From contig NC_063449.1 of the NCBI RefSeq assembly GCF_020379485.1, forward strand, positions 34,531,473 through 34,595,472: a stretch of DNA of 64,000 bases, in the 5' to 3' direction. Positions 12,400-24,576 of this stretch are shown in pieces (position 1 is the first letter of the stretch; the number at the start of each line of letters is the position of its first letter). This DNA is from Brassica napus. Its lineage: Eukaryota > Streptophyta > Magnoliopsida > Brassicales > Brassicaceae. A program made the translations under genes and the position numbers. The notes below the pieces were generated by a model that was not told the DNA's origin, searched no databases, and was given only the letters and a program-made list of their open reading frames with translations.

Positions 12400-12653
12400 T
12401 TATGCTCACGACAAGCGGAAGGACAATAAACAAGTAGTTTTGTATTCTATTAGCACTATTAAACTATGTACGTTTTGAAAATCAGGCACTAGAATTACAG
12501 ATTAAAAATAAAGTGACAGGTTCGGTGATGTATCCAAGCTTTGAGAGATGAAGAGTGGGTAGCAAGTTCCTTTTTTTTTTTGGGGTTTAGTATATAGATA
12601 CAATCATTGTCCAGTCCTTTAAGGCCATTGACTTTCTGAAACTTGAAGAACTA
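12400..12653 (+). promoter_or_regulatory. conserved upstream block of SCPL copy 2
   Basis: CACGACAAGCGGAAGGACAA at 12408 is followed by AAACAAGTAGTTTTGTATTCT, a GTTCGGTGATG word, a T-run, and GTATATAGATACAATCATTG with a TATA-like core near 12590. The same ordered words recur before the SCPL copies at 32832 and 38318, and in part at 35478. Confidence 0.6.
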
Positions 12654-15532
12654 ATGGCTAAAGATTACGTTTCCTCTGTTCTGAAATCTCTGCTTCTGCT
12701 TCTTCAACTTGTCTTGTTGATTCATGATGCTGATTCTGCCTCCACCGTTAAATTTCTTCCTGGTTTTGATGGCCCTCTTCCATTTGAACTCGAAACCGGG
12801 TTTATTTCTCTTCTTTGTTGTGGTTAATTGAATCTATGTTGACTCTTAGTAGGTTACTGTTTTCTTGTGAATGAAGGTACATTGGTGTTGGTGAGGAGGA
12901 GGAAGTGCAATTGTTCTACTACTTCATCAAGTCTGAGAGGAACCCTGAAGAAGACCCTCTTCTTCTCTGGCTAAGTGGAGGACCTGGCTGCTCTTCCATC
13001 TCTGGCCTTCTTTTTGAGAATGGTGAAATCTAAAACGTTGATCTTCTTCTTTATCTTGTTCTTCTGCGTATCCGATGTTGATGAAATTCAACAACAGGGC
13101 CTCTAACTATGAAGCTTGATGCTTACAATGGAAGTCTGCCTTCTTTGGTCTCTACTACATACTCATGGACCAAGGTAACAACACCAAGTGTGTCTATTCA
13201 TATGACGATGACAAAACCTGACGATCAATTCTTGATCATTTTCCTCAGCTTTCAAACATAATATTCTTGGATCAACCTGTTGGAACTGGCTTCTCCTACT
13301 CAAGAACTTCACTTCATAACAAACCGAGTGATTCAGGGGAGGCCAGACGGATCCATGAATTTCTTCAAAAGGTAAACTACTGACAAACTTTGATGTCTCT
13401 TGGAGCGACGGTTTTTGGTGCATAGACATTTAGGAGCTTGTTTCTGCTTCTTTTTGTTGTGGTTGTGCAGTGGCTAGGAAAGCATCAAGAGTTTACCTCA
13501 AACCCTTTCTATGCTGCAGGAGATTCTTATTCCGGTATGATTATTCCGGCTCTGGTTCAAGAAATCTCAAAAGGTGTCCATAGTTCTTTTATATGAAACC
13601 TCCACACCCTTTTCTAACATTCCTTGTAACAGAAGAAACATGATGGTGCAGGAAATTATCAATGTTGCAATCCTCCAATAAATCTTCAGGTTCTTCAGTA
13701 TTTCTTGTTTCTTATATTTGATTTCTTTTAGTATGTGCAAATGGAGCATTTCAAACAAAATTAGAGCATCTTCATTAGGTTTTCACCATTAAAGTTTTGA
13801 AAAATAATATAAGTGAATAAGAGAGAAGGAGATGAGCTTCAAATGAGAAACTCAACAAAAAAATTTTGAGAAATTTTTGAGACATTTGACGTTGTATCAA
13901 TGGTTTATGTATTCGACGATTATAAAATTAATTACATAACTAAAATGAACAAAATATTATTTTTATATTAGTGAGATAATTCATATGAGTTGTTCACCAA
14001 AAATGATGCTCTTAGGTTTAAAATATTTATAATATCTTCTAAAACTTTATATGTATGTAATTAAACTGTAAGAAAAATTACTATTAACCCATCGATTATA
14101 CATTTAATACAAAATTTCACAAAAGCCTAAAAACTGATAATTTTTTTCGTCCTTGACAACAACCTTTACAGGGCTACATGCTCGGTAACCCAATAACAGA
14201 ACATAATGGTGTAAACTACCGCATTCCATATGCTCATGGTATGGCACTCATCTCTGATGAGCTCTACGAGGTATGCATACACATCAACTCTTTGACAACA
14301 CGAAAAAACCATTGTTCAAAGGGAATATTATATGACATGCTTTTGTTTGTCGTCCCCCACAATGAATATATGTTGTTAAGAAGCAGTTCTATGAGACACT
14401 TCTTTTCTTTGTTTTCTAGTCGCTAAAAAGAGTATGCAAAGGAGAGTATGCATATGTTGATTCACGTAACACAGAGTGCTTGAAACTCCTTGAAGAATAT
14501 AATAAGGTAAATTGATATTGTCACTGCCTTGTAAAAGATATCGTCACCACTAACTTCAGCTTCAGCCTTCTTTGTGTGGTTATTTTACAGTGTACAGATA
14601 GAATAACTCTATTTATTATACAACATCCTTTGTGTGAAACTGAAACTCCAAATTGCTATGTAAGTAGATCCATATTGCCCCTCTAGCTCTTTACCGTTTA
14701 ACCCACTGAGTAAAATACAAGTTTGCTTTTGCAGATTTATCGCTATTTGTTATCTACCTACTGGGCTAATGACAAAACCGTACGTAAGGCTCTTCAAATC
14801 AATGAGGTATTTATATGATTATTTACTTATAAAGTTTTTTGCTCTAGTCTTATGTATGAAATGTTACATGATTTTCTAGGAGAGTATAGGGGAATGGATA
14901 CGATGTAATCTGGATATTCCTTACAATCATGACATTGTAAGTAGCGTACCTTACCATAAAAACAACAGTATCAGTGGCTATCGTTCTCTCATCTTCAGGT
15001 TGGATTTGAAAGCCTTTTAATCACCTCATTTTGTTCCCTACAAAAACGTTATGTGAACTTCGTGCGGTTTTTTGTCAAAAAAAAAAAACTGTGCGGTTTT
15101 TGGTGAACAGTGGTGATCATGATATGGCAGTGCCTTACCTTGGAACTCAAGCTTGGATAAGGTCTCTCAACTATTCCATCATTAATGATTGGAGGCCATG
15201 GATGATCGACGACCAAATCGCTGGGTATACAAATATATATACCCATCTTTCTTTAATTGGTCGTATCTCTTTGTTCATTCGTTTTATCAAACTCACTTCG
15301 AGATTGCCACTGACTCTTAATTCGCAGATACACAAGAACTTATGCAAATAAAATGACATTTGCTACTATCAAAGCAAGTCTTATCCTTTTCTTTGTCCCT
15401 ACTCAACTATTTTTATTGGGGTTTTTATTGAGTTGTGGGTTTTTATTACAGGGAGGTGGGCACACGCCAGAGTATAAACCAGAGGAAAGTTTTATCATGT
15501 TCGAAAGGTGGATCAGTGGCCAACCTCTGTAA
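12654..15532 (+). CDS. serine carboxypeptidase-like protein (SCPL clade IA), copy 2, 439 aa
   Basis: The best-preserved member of the array. Fourteen exons: 12654-12799, 12877-13022, 13098-13174, 13249-13371, 13471-13573, 13652-13689, 14172-14270, 14420-14506, 14591-14659, 14735-14806, 14880-14998, 15111-15224, 15328-15373, 15452-15532, all joining in phase to 439 aa, the usual family length. Signal peptide about residues 1-28; oxyanion motif [10 protein letters not shown]; nucleophile Ser183 in AAGDSYSG; Asp in SGDHD; His417 in GGGHTPEY. Expected to be a secretory-pathway or vacuolar acyltransferase-like enzyme of the SCPL2-6 group; the acyl donor and acceptor cannot be told from sequence. 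Intron 6 is enlarged by a MITE (13764-14011), and intron 13 has a GC donor. Unlike the other copies, it has no damage that I can find. Confidence 0.9.
13764..14011. mobile_element. TTA-type (PIF/Harbinger-like) MITE in SCPL copy 2 intron 6
   Basis: The 248-bp insert starts GAGCATCTTCATT and ends AAATGATGCTC, giving imperfect terminal inverted repeats. It is flanked by TTA on both sides (13761-13763 and 14012-14014). It is absent from the same intron in the other copies. It codes for nothing. Confidence 0.7.
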
Positions 15533-16060
15533 AAGAGTAAATTAATTATGAGTCTTTCAAGTGACTCGAAATAAAACTCCTACATAATATGTTAATCTAC
15601 TTTGTAAAGCAACTACTCGGTCATGTTTTCACAACGATAAATTAATAACTCCTAAAATAATCAATGGCCCTAGACAATTCAGCTTACATGTTTGTAGTGC
15701 ATCGATGGCCGTGGAATCTCCCAAGGCACGAGGCCAGTAAATAAAGAGAGCTGGTGAAAGGTGCTTGGATATTAAATACTAGCTAGATGATCATCTTATT
15801 AGAGGTGTACAATTGCTTGATTTTAGTGTACGAGGTTAATTAAATAGTAAGATTTGACGTCCAATATAGTAGTAAGAGATGACGACAATTCACATGCTAC
15901 TCTCTCATTTATTATTTAGAATAGGAGAGATTGACCTTTTAATATCTTGCTTAACCTCATGATTTATGGCTTTCTTTCTAACCACACAGTGTAGTGCCGC
16001 ATCCAATTGTGATGGTGTCTTGTCTTGGACCATCCATAACTAATTTCAGAATGTAAGGAA
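15533..16060. other. intergenic stretch between SCPL copy 2 and the gypsy element
   Basis: AT-rich with no open frame or repeat structure I can support. It is the original flank into which the gypsy element inserted. Confidence 0.5.
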
Positions 16061-16065
16061 CAATA

Positions 16066-16364
16066 TGATAAGCAGGTGCTTATCCGTAACAAGAAAAGGA
16101 GAGAGATATAAAAAAAAGAGAGAGAAGATAAGATTTAACTTTAGTGATCAATTATGATAAGATCAAATGTTTACAAATCAAGGTATTAAATAGATAATGT
16201 AAAGACATCATACGACAACGTATTATTAATTATGAGACTTGGCTCCAAACCTCTCACACAATGAGAGTTTTTGTTTCCTTCCCTTCTTCCTTTAGCCACT
16301 CTTCTTAGTTCTCTTCGACCTCGACCTTCTCTGCGCCATAGCTAGAGGAACAGCTAGCTTATCA
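16066..16364 (-). repeat. gypsy 3' LTR
   Basis: 299 bp; pairs with 25631-25928. The end of the pol reading frame (to 16292) lies inside this LTR. Confidence 0.9.
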
Positions 16365-19300
16365 ATACCTCCTCGTAAGAGACTCAGCTTGCCCTCAAGC
16401 TGGCAATGAGGAAACTGCCCCTTCAAACGGTCCCACGGCTCCCACGAGTTCTCAAATTCCGGTAGTCCTGACCATTTCACTAACACTTCAGTCCGTTTCT
16501 CCCTTGATGACCTCCTGATACTTATCAGCTCTTCGGCATCTGCATTCCATTCAAATGAAGATGATAATATCAGAGGCAACTCCTGTACCTTCGTACTAGG
16601 CTCCACTGCGAGCTTTAGCTGCGACACATGGAATACTGGGTGTATCAAGCTATGATCAGGCAAGGCTAGCTTATAGGCTACTTTCCCAACGCGCTTCTCC
16701 ACTAGGTAACAGCCAAAGAAGCGTGGAGCCAGCTTCTCTGCTCGACGATAAGCTACCGACGTCTGTATGTATGGCCGTAGCTTAAGATACACCCAAGTCC
16801 CCACTTGAAATTCCACGTCTCTGCGCTTCTTATTAGCTGATGCTTGCATCCTTGCTTGCGCCACTGCCAGATTATCTATCAGTTACTGCAGAAGAGCGTC
16901 GCGACCTTTAACCATCTCTTCTACTTCCGCATTGGCAGTCGGAATATCTCCGAATCTGAGCAACTTTTGTGGGTCGCGACCATACAAAGCTTTGAACGGA
17001 GTGGTGTTCATGGCAGAGTGATGTGATGTATTGTACCAATACTCTTCCCACGGAAGCCACTGAGTCCAAGAAGCTGGCTTGCGCCCCGCGAAGCAACGTA
17101 AATACGCTTCTAAGCAACGGTTCACGACCTCTGTCTGTCCATCAGACTGGGGATGATACGCCTTGCTCTTATGTAGCGCAGTGCCCTGCCTCTTGAAGAG
17201 AGCAGACCAGAACTGACTCAGAAAAACCTTATCTCGATCTGAGACCATCGTTTCTGGAAACCCATGAAGTTTGATGACCTCTCTAATGAAAACCTCAGCC
17301 ACAGACTTCACAGTAAACGGATGTTTCAGAGGGATGAAGTGAGCATACTTCGATAATCGGTCTACTACCACCAAGATCACATCAAACCCCTTTGAAAACG
17401 GCAACCCTTCGACGAAATCCAAGCTGATATCGGTCCAAACCTGTTGAGGTATAGGCAATGGAGACAGCAAGCCTGCAGGTGAGAGGGTGGAGTACTTGTT
17501 CTGCTGACATACCTCGCATCCCTTGATGAACTCAGTGATATCAGACCTCATCCCCTTCCAGAGTACTTCTCTCGCCATCCTCTTAAATGTTTTCAACACC
17601 CCTTCATGACCGCCCACGCTACGGTTATGAAACTGCTTCATCAGAGTGGGAATGAAAGGTGACTTAACAGGAATCACCAGTCGATTATCCTTCAAAAGTA
17701 ACCCATCCTTCACACTGTAACCCTCAGTACCCTCAGCTCCTTCGTGCACAAACTTAATAATTTGCTGCAACACCTCGTCCTGTGCCACTTGTAGTGTCAA
17801 CTCCTCCTTATCAATCGTCAGTGGTGCAGTAAGCTGAAGCTCCATTATCTCTTCCTTTCCTGGTAGGCGTGACAACACATCAGCCACACTGTTCTCCTTG
17901 CCCGGTCTGTACTTGATAGTATAGTTCAATCCCAACAACTTGGAAGCCCATTTCTGTTGCTCTACAGATACCGCCCTTTTCTCCAACAAGTGTTTTAAAA
18001 TCTTTTGATCTGTGCGGATGGTAAACTTGTGACCCGTCAGGTAGTGACGCCACTTAGTTACTGCGAACACGATCGCAAGCAGTTCCCTCTCGTATACAGA
18101 CTTGACTCTGCCTTTGCTAGAAAATCCCTTGCTGATGAAAGCAATAGGCCTGTTCCCTTGCGATAGCACTGCTCCAATTCCTACTCCTGAGGCATCAGTC
18201 TCCACGACGAATGGCTTGGAGAAGTCAGGCAGAACCAGCACTGGTAGCTGAGGCATGGCTGTCTTCAGCATAGAAAATGCTTGCGTAGCTCCTTCGGACC
18301 ATTTGAAGCCTTATTTCTTTAACATCTCTGTCAAAGGTCGAGCTATCTTCCCATATGCCTCCACGAATCTCTGGTAGTAGCCTGTGAGTCCCAAGAACCC
18401 TCTCAAAGCTGTGACGTTCTTAGGCAAAGGCCATTGTTTCACCGCCGCTATCTTTTCCGAGTCCGATGCTACTCCCTTACCAGAAATTATGTGGCCTAAG
18501 TACGCGATCTTAGTCTGTCCAAATGCGCATTTCTTTTCATTCGCATAGAACTGATGATCCTTCAGCAACTGCAGCACTATGCGTAAATGCTCTCGATGCT
18601 CAACCTCGTTTTTGCTGTAAACCAGAATGTCGTCGAAAAACACCAGTACAAACTTCCTCAAGAACGGTTTGAAGATGTCGTTAATGACTGATTGAAAGGT
18701 GGCGGGTACGTTGGTGAGGCCAAAGGGCATCACCAAAAATTCGTAGTGGCCTTCATGGGTTTTGAATGCCATCTTCCCAATATCAGCTCGAACTCTGATT
18801 TGATGATACCCTGACTTAAGATCGAGCTTCGAGAAGATAGTAGCTCCCGCCAACTCATCTAACAACTCCCCAATCACCGGTATAGGATATCTATCTGGTA
18901 TTGTGCTCTTGTTCATAGCTCGGTAATCTACACAGAATCTCATTCCTCCATCCTTTTTCTTCACGAGCAGCACCGGACTGGAGAAAGGACTTATGCTAGG
19001 GCGTATTATGCCAGCCTGTATCATCTCCGTAACGAGCTTCTCTATCTCGTTCTTCTGCACATGAGAGTATCGATACGGTCTCACATTTATTGAGGAGGTT
19101 CCTTCTTGCAGTGTGATCGCGTGTTCTCTAGTGCGTTTTGGAGGCAGCCCCACAGGCATCTTAAAGACTCCCGCAAACCTCTTCAACAATGCCGTAACTG
19201 CTGGACTGGGTTTTCCCTCGATCTTCTTATTATCATTCTCAAAGAGCGCCTGCAGCTCCAATAGGTACACTACATCTTCCTTATCACATAGCTTTTCCAT

Positions 19301-19688
19301 TGAGTTAAGAGATACCTGCGAAGTCAGCAGCTCCGGATCGCTACAGATAGAAACCCACTTTTCACCAGATTGGAACCTTAGGATATGCAAGCCCCAATTA
19401 ATGCGTGTCTCCCCAAGCTTTGCCAACCATGAATATCCTAACACAAGATCAATGGTTCCCAACTCGAACTTCAAGAACTCCTCTTTGATCTTAATCCCTT
19501 GTATCTCAATCTCCACATCTTCGCACTTCCCATGCCCTTTAATGACTTCACCATTTCCCACAGCTACGCCAAACCCCACAGTCTCCACCACTGGTAGCCT
19601 CATTTCCTCCACCAATCTGGTTGCTATGAAGTTGCAAGTAGCTCCGGAGTCAATGAGAACAACTACTTCTCTGTTTCTCAGTACTCCT
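16292..19688 (-). pseudogene. gypsy pol (protease, RT, RNase H, integrase, chromodomain), interrupted
   Basis: On the minus strand, the protease site LIDSGATCNF lies near 19640, the RT catalytic motif FFDDILVYS near 18610-18640, RNase H VETDASGVGIGA near 18200, the integrase zinc finger (H...H...CEVC) near 17500-17640, and the integrase core with its D, D and E residues at about 17425, 17240 and 17140. A chromodomain-like VLVKWSGLPEFENSWEPW sits near 16420-16480, which places the element among chromoviruses. Two in-frame stops break the frame: after LTEMLKK (near 18310) and after DALLQ (near 16880). The 5' part is cut off by the copia insertion at 19689. The protein cannot be made in one piece. 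Confidence 0.9.
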
Positions 19689-19945
19689 TGTTGGAGATAA
19701 ACATAAAGATAACTTATGAGTTAAGTTACACCAATCCTAATGAGTATAGGATTAGCTTAAAAAAAAGGAAATATGTGTTCCTAATGAGTTTAGGAAATAT
19801 AGTCTCTATATAAAGAGTTGCAAGAGTGTTGCATACCTTTGTGTGAGCTTAGAGATTGTGTTTGAGTGCTTAAGTTTTGTGAGTGTTTCTTAAGCTTATA
19901 AAGAAGAGTTTCTTTATATTGAGTTCATACATTCCTAAGCTTATA
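19689..19945 (+). repeat. copia 5' LTR
   Basis: 257 bp with a TATA-like TCTATATAAAGAG near 19804. Two adjacent imperfect palindromes (19733-19753 and 19778-19796) share the core CCTAATGAGT(A/T)TAGGA. Confidence 0.95.
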
Positions 19946-19977
19946 TTTGGTATCAGAGCCAAACCTGATTGAGAATC

Positions 19978-22900
19978 ATGGGTGATCTAGTTACCACAAC
20001 TGTCAAGAAGGAAGGAGGCTCGTCCTCTATAAAGTGTCCAATGTTAAACACAACCAATTACACCGTGTGGTCAATACGGATGAAGATGTTGCTTCGGGTT
20101 CATAAGGTGTGGGAAGTAGTCGAGCAAGAATCGACTAACGACGAGAAGAACGACATGGCGTCAGCGCTCTTGTTTCAATCGATCCCGGAGAGCATGATCC
20201 TACAAGTGGGAGGACTGGATACCGCAAAGAAAATATGGGAAGCAATCAAAACTCGCCATGTGGGAGCTGATAGGGTAAGAGAGGCACGACTTCAAACCCT
20301 CATGACTGAGTTCGAGCGGCTAAAGATGAAAGAAACTGATAAGATCGATGACTTTGTGGGCAAGCTATCGGAAATATCATCGAAGTCAGCTGCACTGGGA
20401 GAGAATATGGAAGAAGCTAAACTCGTGAAAAAGTTCCTGCAAGGCTTACCACACAAGAAGTATATTCATATAGTTGCTTCTCTTGAACAGCTATTGGATT
20501 TAAACAACACGGGTTTCGAAGACGTTGTCGGTCGCTTGAAAGCATACGAAGAACGAATTTCTGCGGAAGAAGAAGAGGATACACAAGAAAGCCAGAGCAA
20601 ACTTATGTATAGCAACACAGAAACACCAACTTATCGAGATACAGAGTATAGAGGACGTGGTCGAGGTGGTCGATACTATGGCAGAGGAAGAGGACGCGGT
20701 CGGTCTTATTGGGAAAACAGAGACGCCTCCAAGATCACATGTTACCGATGCGACAAAGTGGGACACTTTGCTGCTACATGTCCAGATAGACTACTCAAAC
20801 TACAAGAAACAACTGAAAGCAAGGACGGAGATGATACTCATGAAGCCGATGGGCTTATGATGCATGAAATTGTCTATCTCAACGAGCGAAACGTAAAGCC
20901 CAAGGAGTTTGATTCCAATACTGACGGTGACAGAATATGGTACTTAGACAACGGAGCAAGTAACCATATGACTGGAAATAGAAGTTATTTCAGATCCATT
21001 GATGAAACAATCACTGGAAAAGTTCGTTTCGGCGATGATTCAAGAATAGACATCAAAGGAAAGGGGTCTGTGTTGTTTGTGAGCCAAGACGGAAGGAGAA
21101 AGATCCTTGCTGACGTTTACTTTATTCCAGAGTTGAAGAGTAATATTATAAGTCTCGGACAAGCTACAGAATCGGGATGTGATGTAAGAATGAGAAAAGA
21201 TTACCTTACTCTCCATGACAAAGCTGGAAACTTGATCGTAAAGGCACCAAGGTCCAAAAACAGATTATATAAAGTCATAATGGAGGTGGAAGAACACAAG
21301 TGCTTGCAACTTGAGATTAAGAATGATTACTCTCGCTGGCATGCACGCTTAGGACATCTTGGAGCCGATGCAATGAAGTCAATGGTAGGGAAGGAGCTCG
21401 TCATCGGTCTTCCCAAGATCAAAGTCGAGAAGGAGACTTGTGATTCCTGCTTACGTGGTAAGCAAGCAAGACAACCATTTCCAGCATCTACCTCCTATCG
21501 TGCATCCTCTGTTCTAGAACTCGTACACGGTGATTTGTGTGGACCGATAACACCACCCACCGCAGGAAGAAGCAGGTACATATTTGTGCTCATAGATGAT
21601 CACTCACGCTATATGTGGTCTATTTTGCTGAAAGAAAAAGGAGAAGCATTCGACAAGTTTAAAAGATTCAAAGCATTGATCGAGCATGAGACCGGTAAAA
21701 GCATAAAGACGTTAAGAACAGACAGAGGAGGAGAATTTACAAGCTCTGAGTTTAAAAGCTTCTGCGAAACATCGGGTATACAACGTCACCTAACTGCTCC
21801 GTACACACCGCAGCAGAACGGAGTAGTAGAGAGACGAAATAGAACCTTGCTAGAGATGACAAGGAGTATTTTGACACACATGGAAGTGCCAAACTACTTA
21901 TGGGGGGAGGCTGTTCGACACTCAACCTACTTGATCAACCGAATTGCGACCAAGACCTTGTTTTCTTCCACGCCGTATGAAGTTTTGAGAGGAAGAAAAC
22001 CAAACATCAACCATCTACGAGTATTCGGCTGTACTGCGCATGCCAAAATAGAGACAGGGAAATTGAAGAAATTGGATCATAGGTCTCGACCCGTTGTATA
22101 CCTTGGAACCGAGCCCGGTTCAAAAGCGTACAGGTTATTTGATCCCACGGTACAAAGAATAGTCGTTAGCAGAGACGTTGTTTTCGAGGAAAGCAAAGCA
22201 TGGGAATGGAATAAGAATGGTCGAGATATAACAGAGAAACCAGGATCATTCAAAGTAGTACTTGGAGATCATGAAAACTACGAAAGTGAAGAAGACAATA
22301 GGACAGACAGCAACGTCCCTGAGGACCAAAACGCAACCGAAGAAGATAACAACGAGACTACGGTTGAAACCGATGAAGAAACAGAGGATTTTCATCCTAG
22401 AAGGTCAATCAGAATCTGTAAGAAGCCAGCTTATCTAGATGACTACATCTATCTCGCCGAAGTAGAAGGAGAACGTCTCTTACTACTTTTAAATGAAGAG
22501 CCATGGGACTTTGAAAGCGCAAGAGAGGAGAAAGTATGGCGTGATGCGTGTGAAGAAGAGATCAAATCAATTGTGAAAAACAGAACTTGGGATCTTGTTG
22601 ATCTACCACCAGGAGCTAAACCGATTGGTTTAAAATGGATATTTAAGATTAAGAGGAACGCAGATGGGAGCATAAACAAGTACAAATCAAGACTGGTGGC
22701 TAAAGGATACATTCAAAGGCATGGTATTGATTTCGAGGAAGTATTTGCTCCCGTAGCACGTATTGAAACCGTCAGGTTTATCATTGCACTAGCAGCCTCA
22801 CGAGGATGGGAGATTCACCACCTAGATGTCAAGACCGCGTTCCTTAATGGAGATTTAAAAGAAGTAGTGTTTGTAAGCCAACCCGAAGGCTTCGAAGTTA

Positions 22901-24084
22901 AAGGTCAGGAGCATAAGGTATACAAACTCCATAAAGCCCTATATGGTCTGAGACAAGCCCCAAGAGCTTGGAATGAGAAGCTAAACAAGGTTCTTGAGAA
23001 TTTAAACTTCAATCGTTGTTCGAAAGAACCTTCCCTGTACTGCAAGCAACAGAAAGATCGCATTCTCCTAGTTGCCGTATACGTTGACGATCTTCTGGTT
23101 GCAGGCTCCGACCAAGACATGATAAGTGAGTTCAAAAAGGAGATGTCGAGTAACTTTGAGATGAGTGATCTTGGGCTATTAACTTACTACCTTGGAATCG
23201 AACTGTGCCAAGAGAAAGGAAAAATAACTTTGAGACAGTCAAGATATGCAAATAAAATCTTGACTGAAACAGGTATGACCGAGTGTAATGCTACACAAAC
23301 ACCGATGGAGTTCGGTCTAAAGGTCTCCAAGGCTGAAGAGGAAGAGAGCATTGACGAGAAGGATTATAGGCGAAAGATTGGATGTCTTCGCTATTTACTC
23401 CACACACGCCCAGATCTTGCGTTCTGTGTAGGACTACTTAGCAGGTACATGCACAATCCCAGAAGATCCCATGGAGCCGCGTTGAAGCACGTCCTGAGGT
23501 ATCTTAAAGGATCAACGACACTAGGTCTCGTATACAAGCAAGCGACCACAATGGAAATCCAAGGCTTTAGTGATTCAAGCCATAATATTGATGATGATGA
23601 CGGTAGGAGTACTACAGGCCACATTTTTTATTTGAATGATTGTCCTATCACGTGGTGTTCTCAAAAACAAGAGACAGTAGCATTATCTTCTTGTGAAGCT
23701 GAGTTTATGGCGGCAACTGAAGCTGCAAAACAAGCCATATGGCTTCAAGATCTGCTCGAAGAGGTTACGGGTCAACCGAGGCAAAAGATAGTGGTACGGC
23801 TTGATAACAAATCGGCTATTGCCCTCACCAAAAATCCAGTCTTCCACGGTCGTAGTAAGCATATACACAAGCGCTATCACTTCATTCGGGAATGCATCGA
23901 GAACGAACAAGTTGACGTCCAACATGTGCCAGGAGCAGAACAAAAGGCAGACATGTTAACTAAAGCGTTAGGAAGAATCAAGTTCAAAGAAATGAAGGAT
24001 CTTGTTGGAGTTCAAGATATTGAAGAAGTTAACTTTAAGTTTAAAGGGGAGAATGTTGGAGATAAACATAAAGATAACTTATGA
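19978..24084 (+). CDS. copia gag-pol polyprotein, 1368 aa
   Basis: The single frame starts at the ATG of 19978. Domains in order: gag with its retrotransposon core; zinc knuckle [14 protein letters not shown] (about residue 255); protease [11 protein letters not shown] (about 321; Asp-Asn-Gly where Asp-Ser-Gly is more usual); integrase with an HHCC finger (WHARLGHL...CDSCLRGKQ, about 455) and the D,D,E core ([27 protein letters not shown]); RT with YVDDLLVAG (about 1035); RNase H ending in [12 protein letters not shown] and [13 protein letters not shown]. No stop or frameshift was seen. Gag and pol are fused, as in plant copia elements. The last codons lie in the 3' LTR. Confidence 0.95.
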   Translation: MGDLVTTTVKKEGGSSSIKCPMLNTTNYTVWSIRMKMLLRVHKVWEVVEQESTNDEKNDMASALLFQSIPESMILQVGGLDTAKKIWEAIKTRHVGADRVREARLQTLMTEFERLKMKETDKIDDFVGKLSEISSKSAALGENMEEAKLVKKFLQGLPHKKYIHIVASLEQLLDLNNTGFEDVVGRLKAYEERISAEEEEDTQESQSKLMYSNTETPTYRDTEYRGRGRGGRYYGRGRGRGRSYWENRDASKITCYRCDKVGHFAATCPDRLLKLQETTESKDGDDTHEADGLMMHEIVYLNERNVKPKEFDSNTDGDRIWYLDNGASNHMTGNRSYFRSIDETITGKVRFGDDSRIDIKGKGSVLFVSQDGRRKILADVYFIPELKSNIISLGQATESGCDVRMRKDYLTLHDKAGNLIVKAPRSKNRLYKVIMEVEEHKCLQLEIKNDYSRWHARLGHLGADAMKSMVGKELVIGLPKIKVEKETCDSCLRGKQARQPFPASTSYRASSVLELVHGDLCGPITPPTAGRSRYIFVLIDDHSRYMWSILLKEKGEAFDKFKRFKALIEHETGKSIKTLRTDRGGEFTSSEFKSFCETSGIQRHLTAPYTPQQNGVVERRNRTLLEMTRSILTHMEVPNYLWGEAVRHSTYLINRIATKTLFSSTPYEVLRGRKPNINHLRVFGCTAHAKIETGKLKKLDHRSRPVVYLGTEPGSKAYRLFDPTVQRIVVSRDVVFEESKAWEWNKNGRDITEKPGSFKVVLGDHENYESEEDNRTDSNVPEDQNATEEDNNETTVETDEETEDFHPRRSIRICKKPAYLDDYIYLAEVEGERLLLLLNEEPWDFESAREEKVWRDACEEEIKSIVKNRTWDLVDLPPGAKPIGLKWIFKIKRNADGSINKYKSRLVAKGYIQRHGIDFEEVFAPVARIETVRFIIALAASRGWEIHHLDVKTAFLNGDLKEVVFVSQPEGFEVKGQEHKVYKLHKALYGLRQAPRAWNEKLNKVLENLNFNRCSKEPSLYCKQQKDRILLVAVYVDDLLVAGSDQDMISEFKKEMSSNFEMSDLGLLTYYLGIELCQEKGKITLRQSRYANKILTETGMTECNATQTPMEFGLKVSKAEEEESIDEKDYRRKIGCLRYLLHTRPDLAFCVGLLSRYMHNPRRSHGAALKHVLRYLKGSTTLGLVYKQATTMEIQGFSDSSHNIDDDDGRSTTGHIFYLNDCPITWCSQKQETVALSSCEAEFMAATEAAKQAIWLQDLLEEVTGQPRQKIVVRLDNKSAIALTKNPVFHGRSKHIHKRYHFIRECIENEQVDVQHVPGAEQKADMLTKALGRIKFKEMKDLVGVQDIEEVNFKFKGENVGDKHKDNL

Positions 24085-24311
24085 GTTAAGTTACACCAAT
24101 CCTAATGAGTATAGGATTAGCTTAAAAAAAAAGGAAATATGTGTTCCTAATGAGTTTAGGAAATATAGTCTCTATATAAAGAGTTGCAAGAGTGTTGCAT
24201 ACCTTTGTGTGAGCTTAGAGATTGTGTTTGAGTGCTTAAGTTTTGTGAGTGTTTCTTAAGCTTATAAAGAAGAGTTTCTTTATATTGAGTTCATACATTC
24301 CTAAGCTTATA
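24054..24311 (+). repeat. copia 3' LTR
   Basis: 258 bp; its first bases code for the last residues of the polyprotein (stop at 24082-24084). Confidence 0.95.
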
Positions 24312-24576
24312 CTCCTTTCATCTTCATAGTTTTCTTCGAAGTTATTCCCACCATTGAGTTTAGTGACAGAACATGTAACTCCTGCTCGAGAGTCCTGTTT
24401 AACTCCTCAGATTTCTCATCTTTACTCAACTCTTCCTCGTCTTTCTCTTCACTATCCTCTTACTCCATTTTCTTATAACGCTGGAAAGCCTTGCAACGGT
24501 GGCCTGCAAAGAAGCGCTCCCCACAGTGCCTATACGGATTCTGCACCGTCTTTCTCTGATCACTTCCCTTCTGATC

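Larger units (their letters stand above)
19689..24311 (+). mobile_element. Ty1/copia LTR retrotransposon, intact and young, nested in the gypsy element
   Basis: LTRs at 19689-19945 and 24054-24311 differ only in the length of one A run (8 versus 9) by eye. The insertion is bracketed by a perfect 5-bp duplication CTCCT (19684-19688 and 24312-24316). A tRNA-iMet primer-binding site TGGTATCAGAGCC lies at 19948-19960, and the polypurine tract AAAGGGGAGAA at 24043-24053. One unbroken polyprotein frame runs the whole length. Near-identical LTRs and an intact frame suggest very recent activity. Confidence 0.97.

Noticed and set aside
19113..19700. Plus-strand open frame of 195 codons
   Set aside because: It is the antisense shadow of the gypsy protease/RT region.
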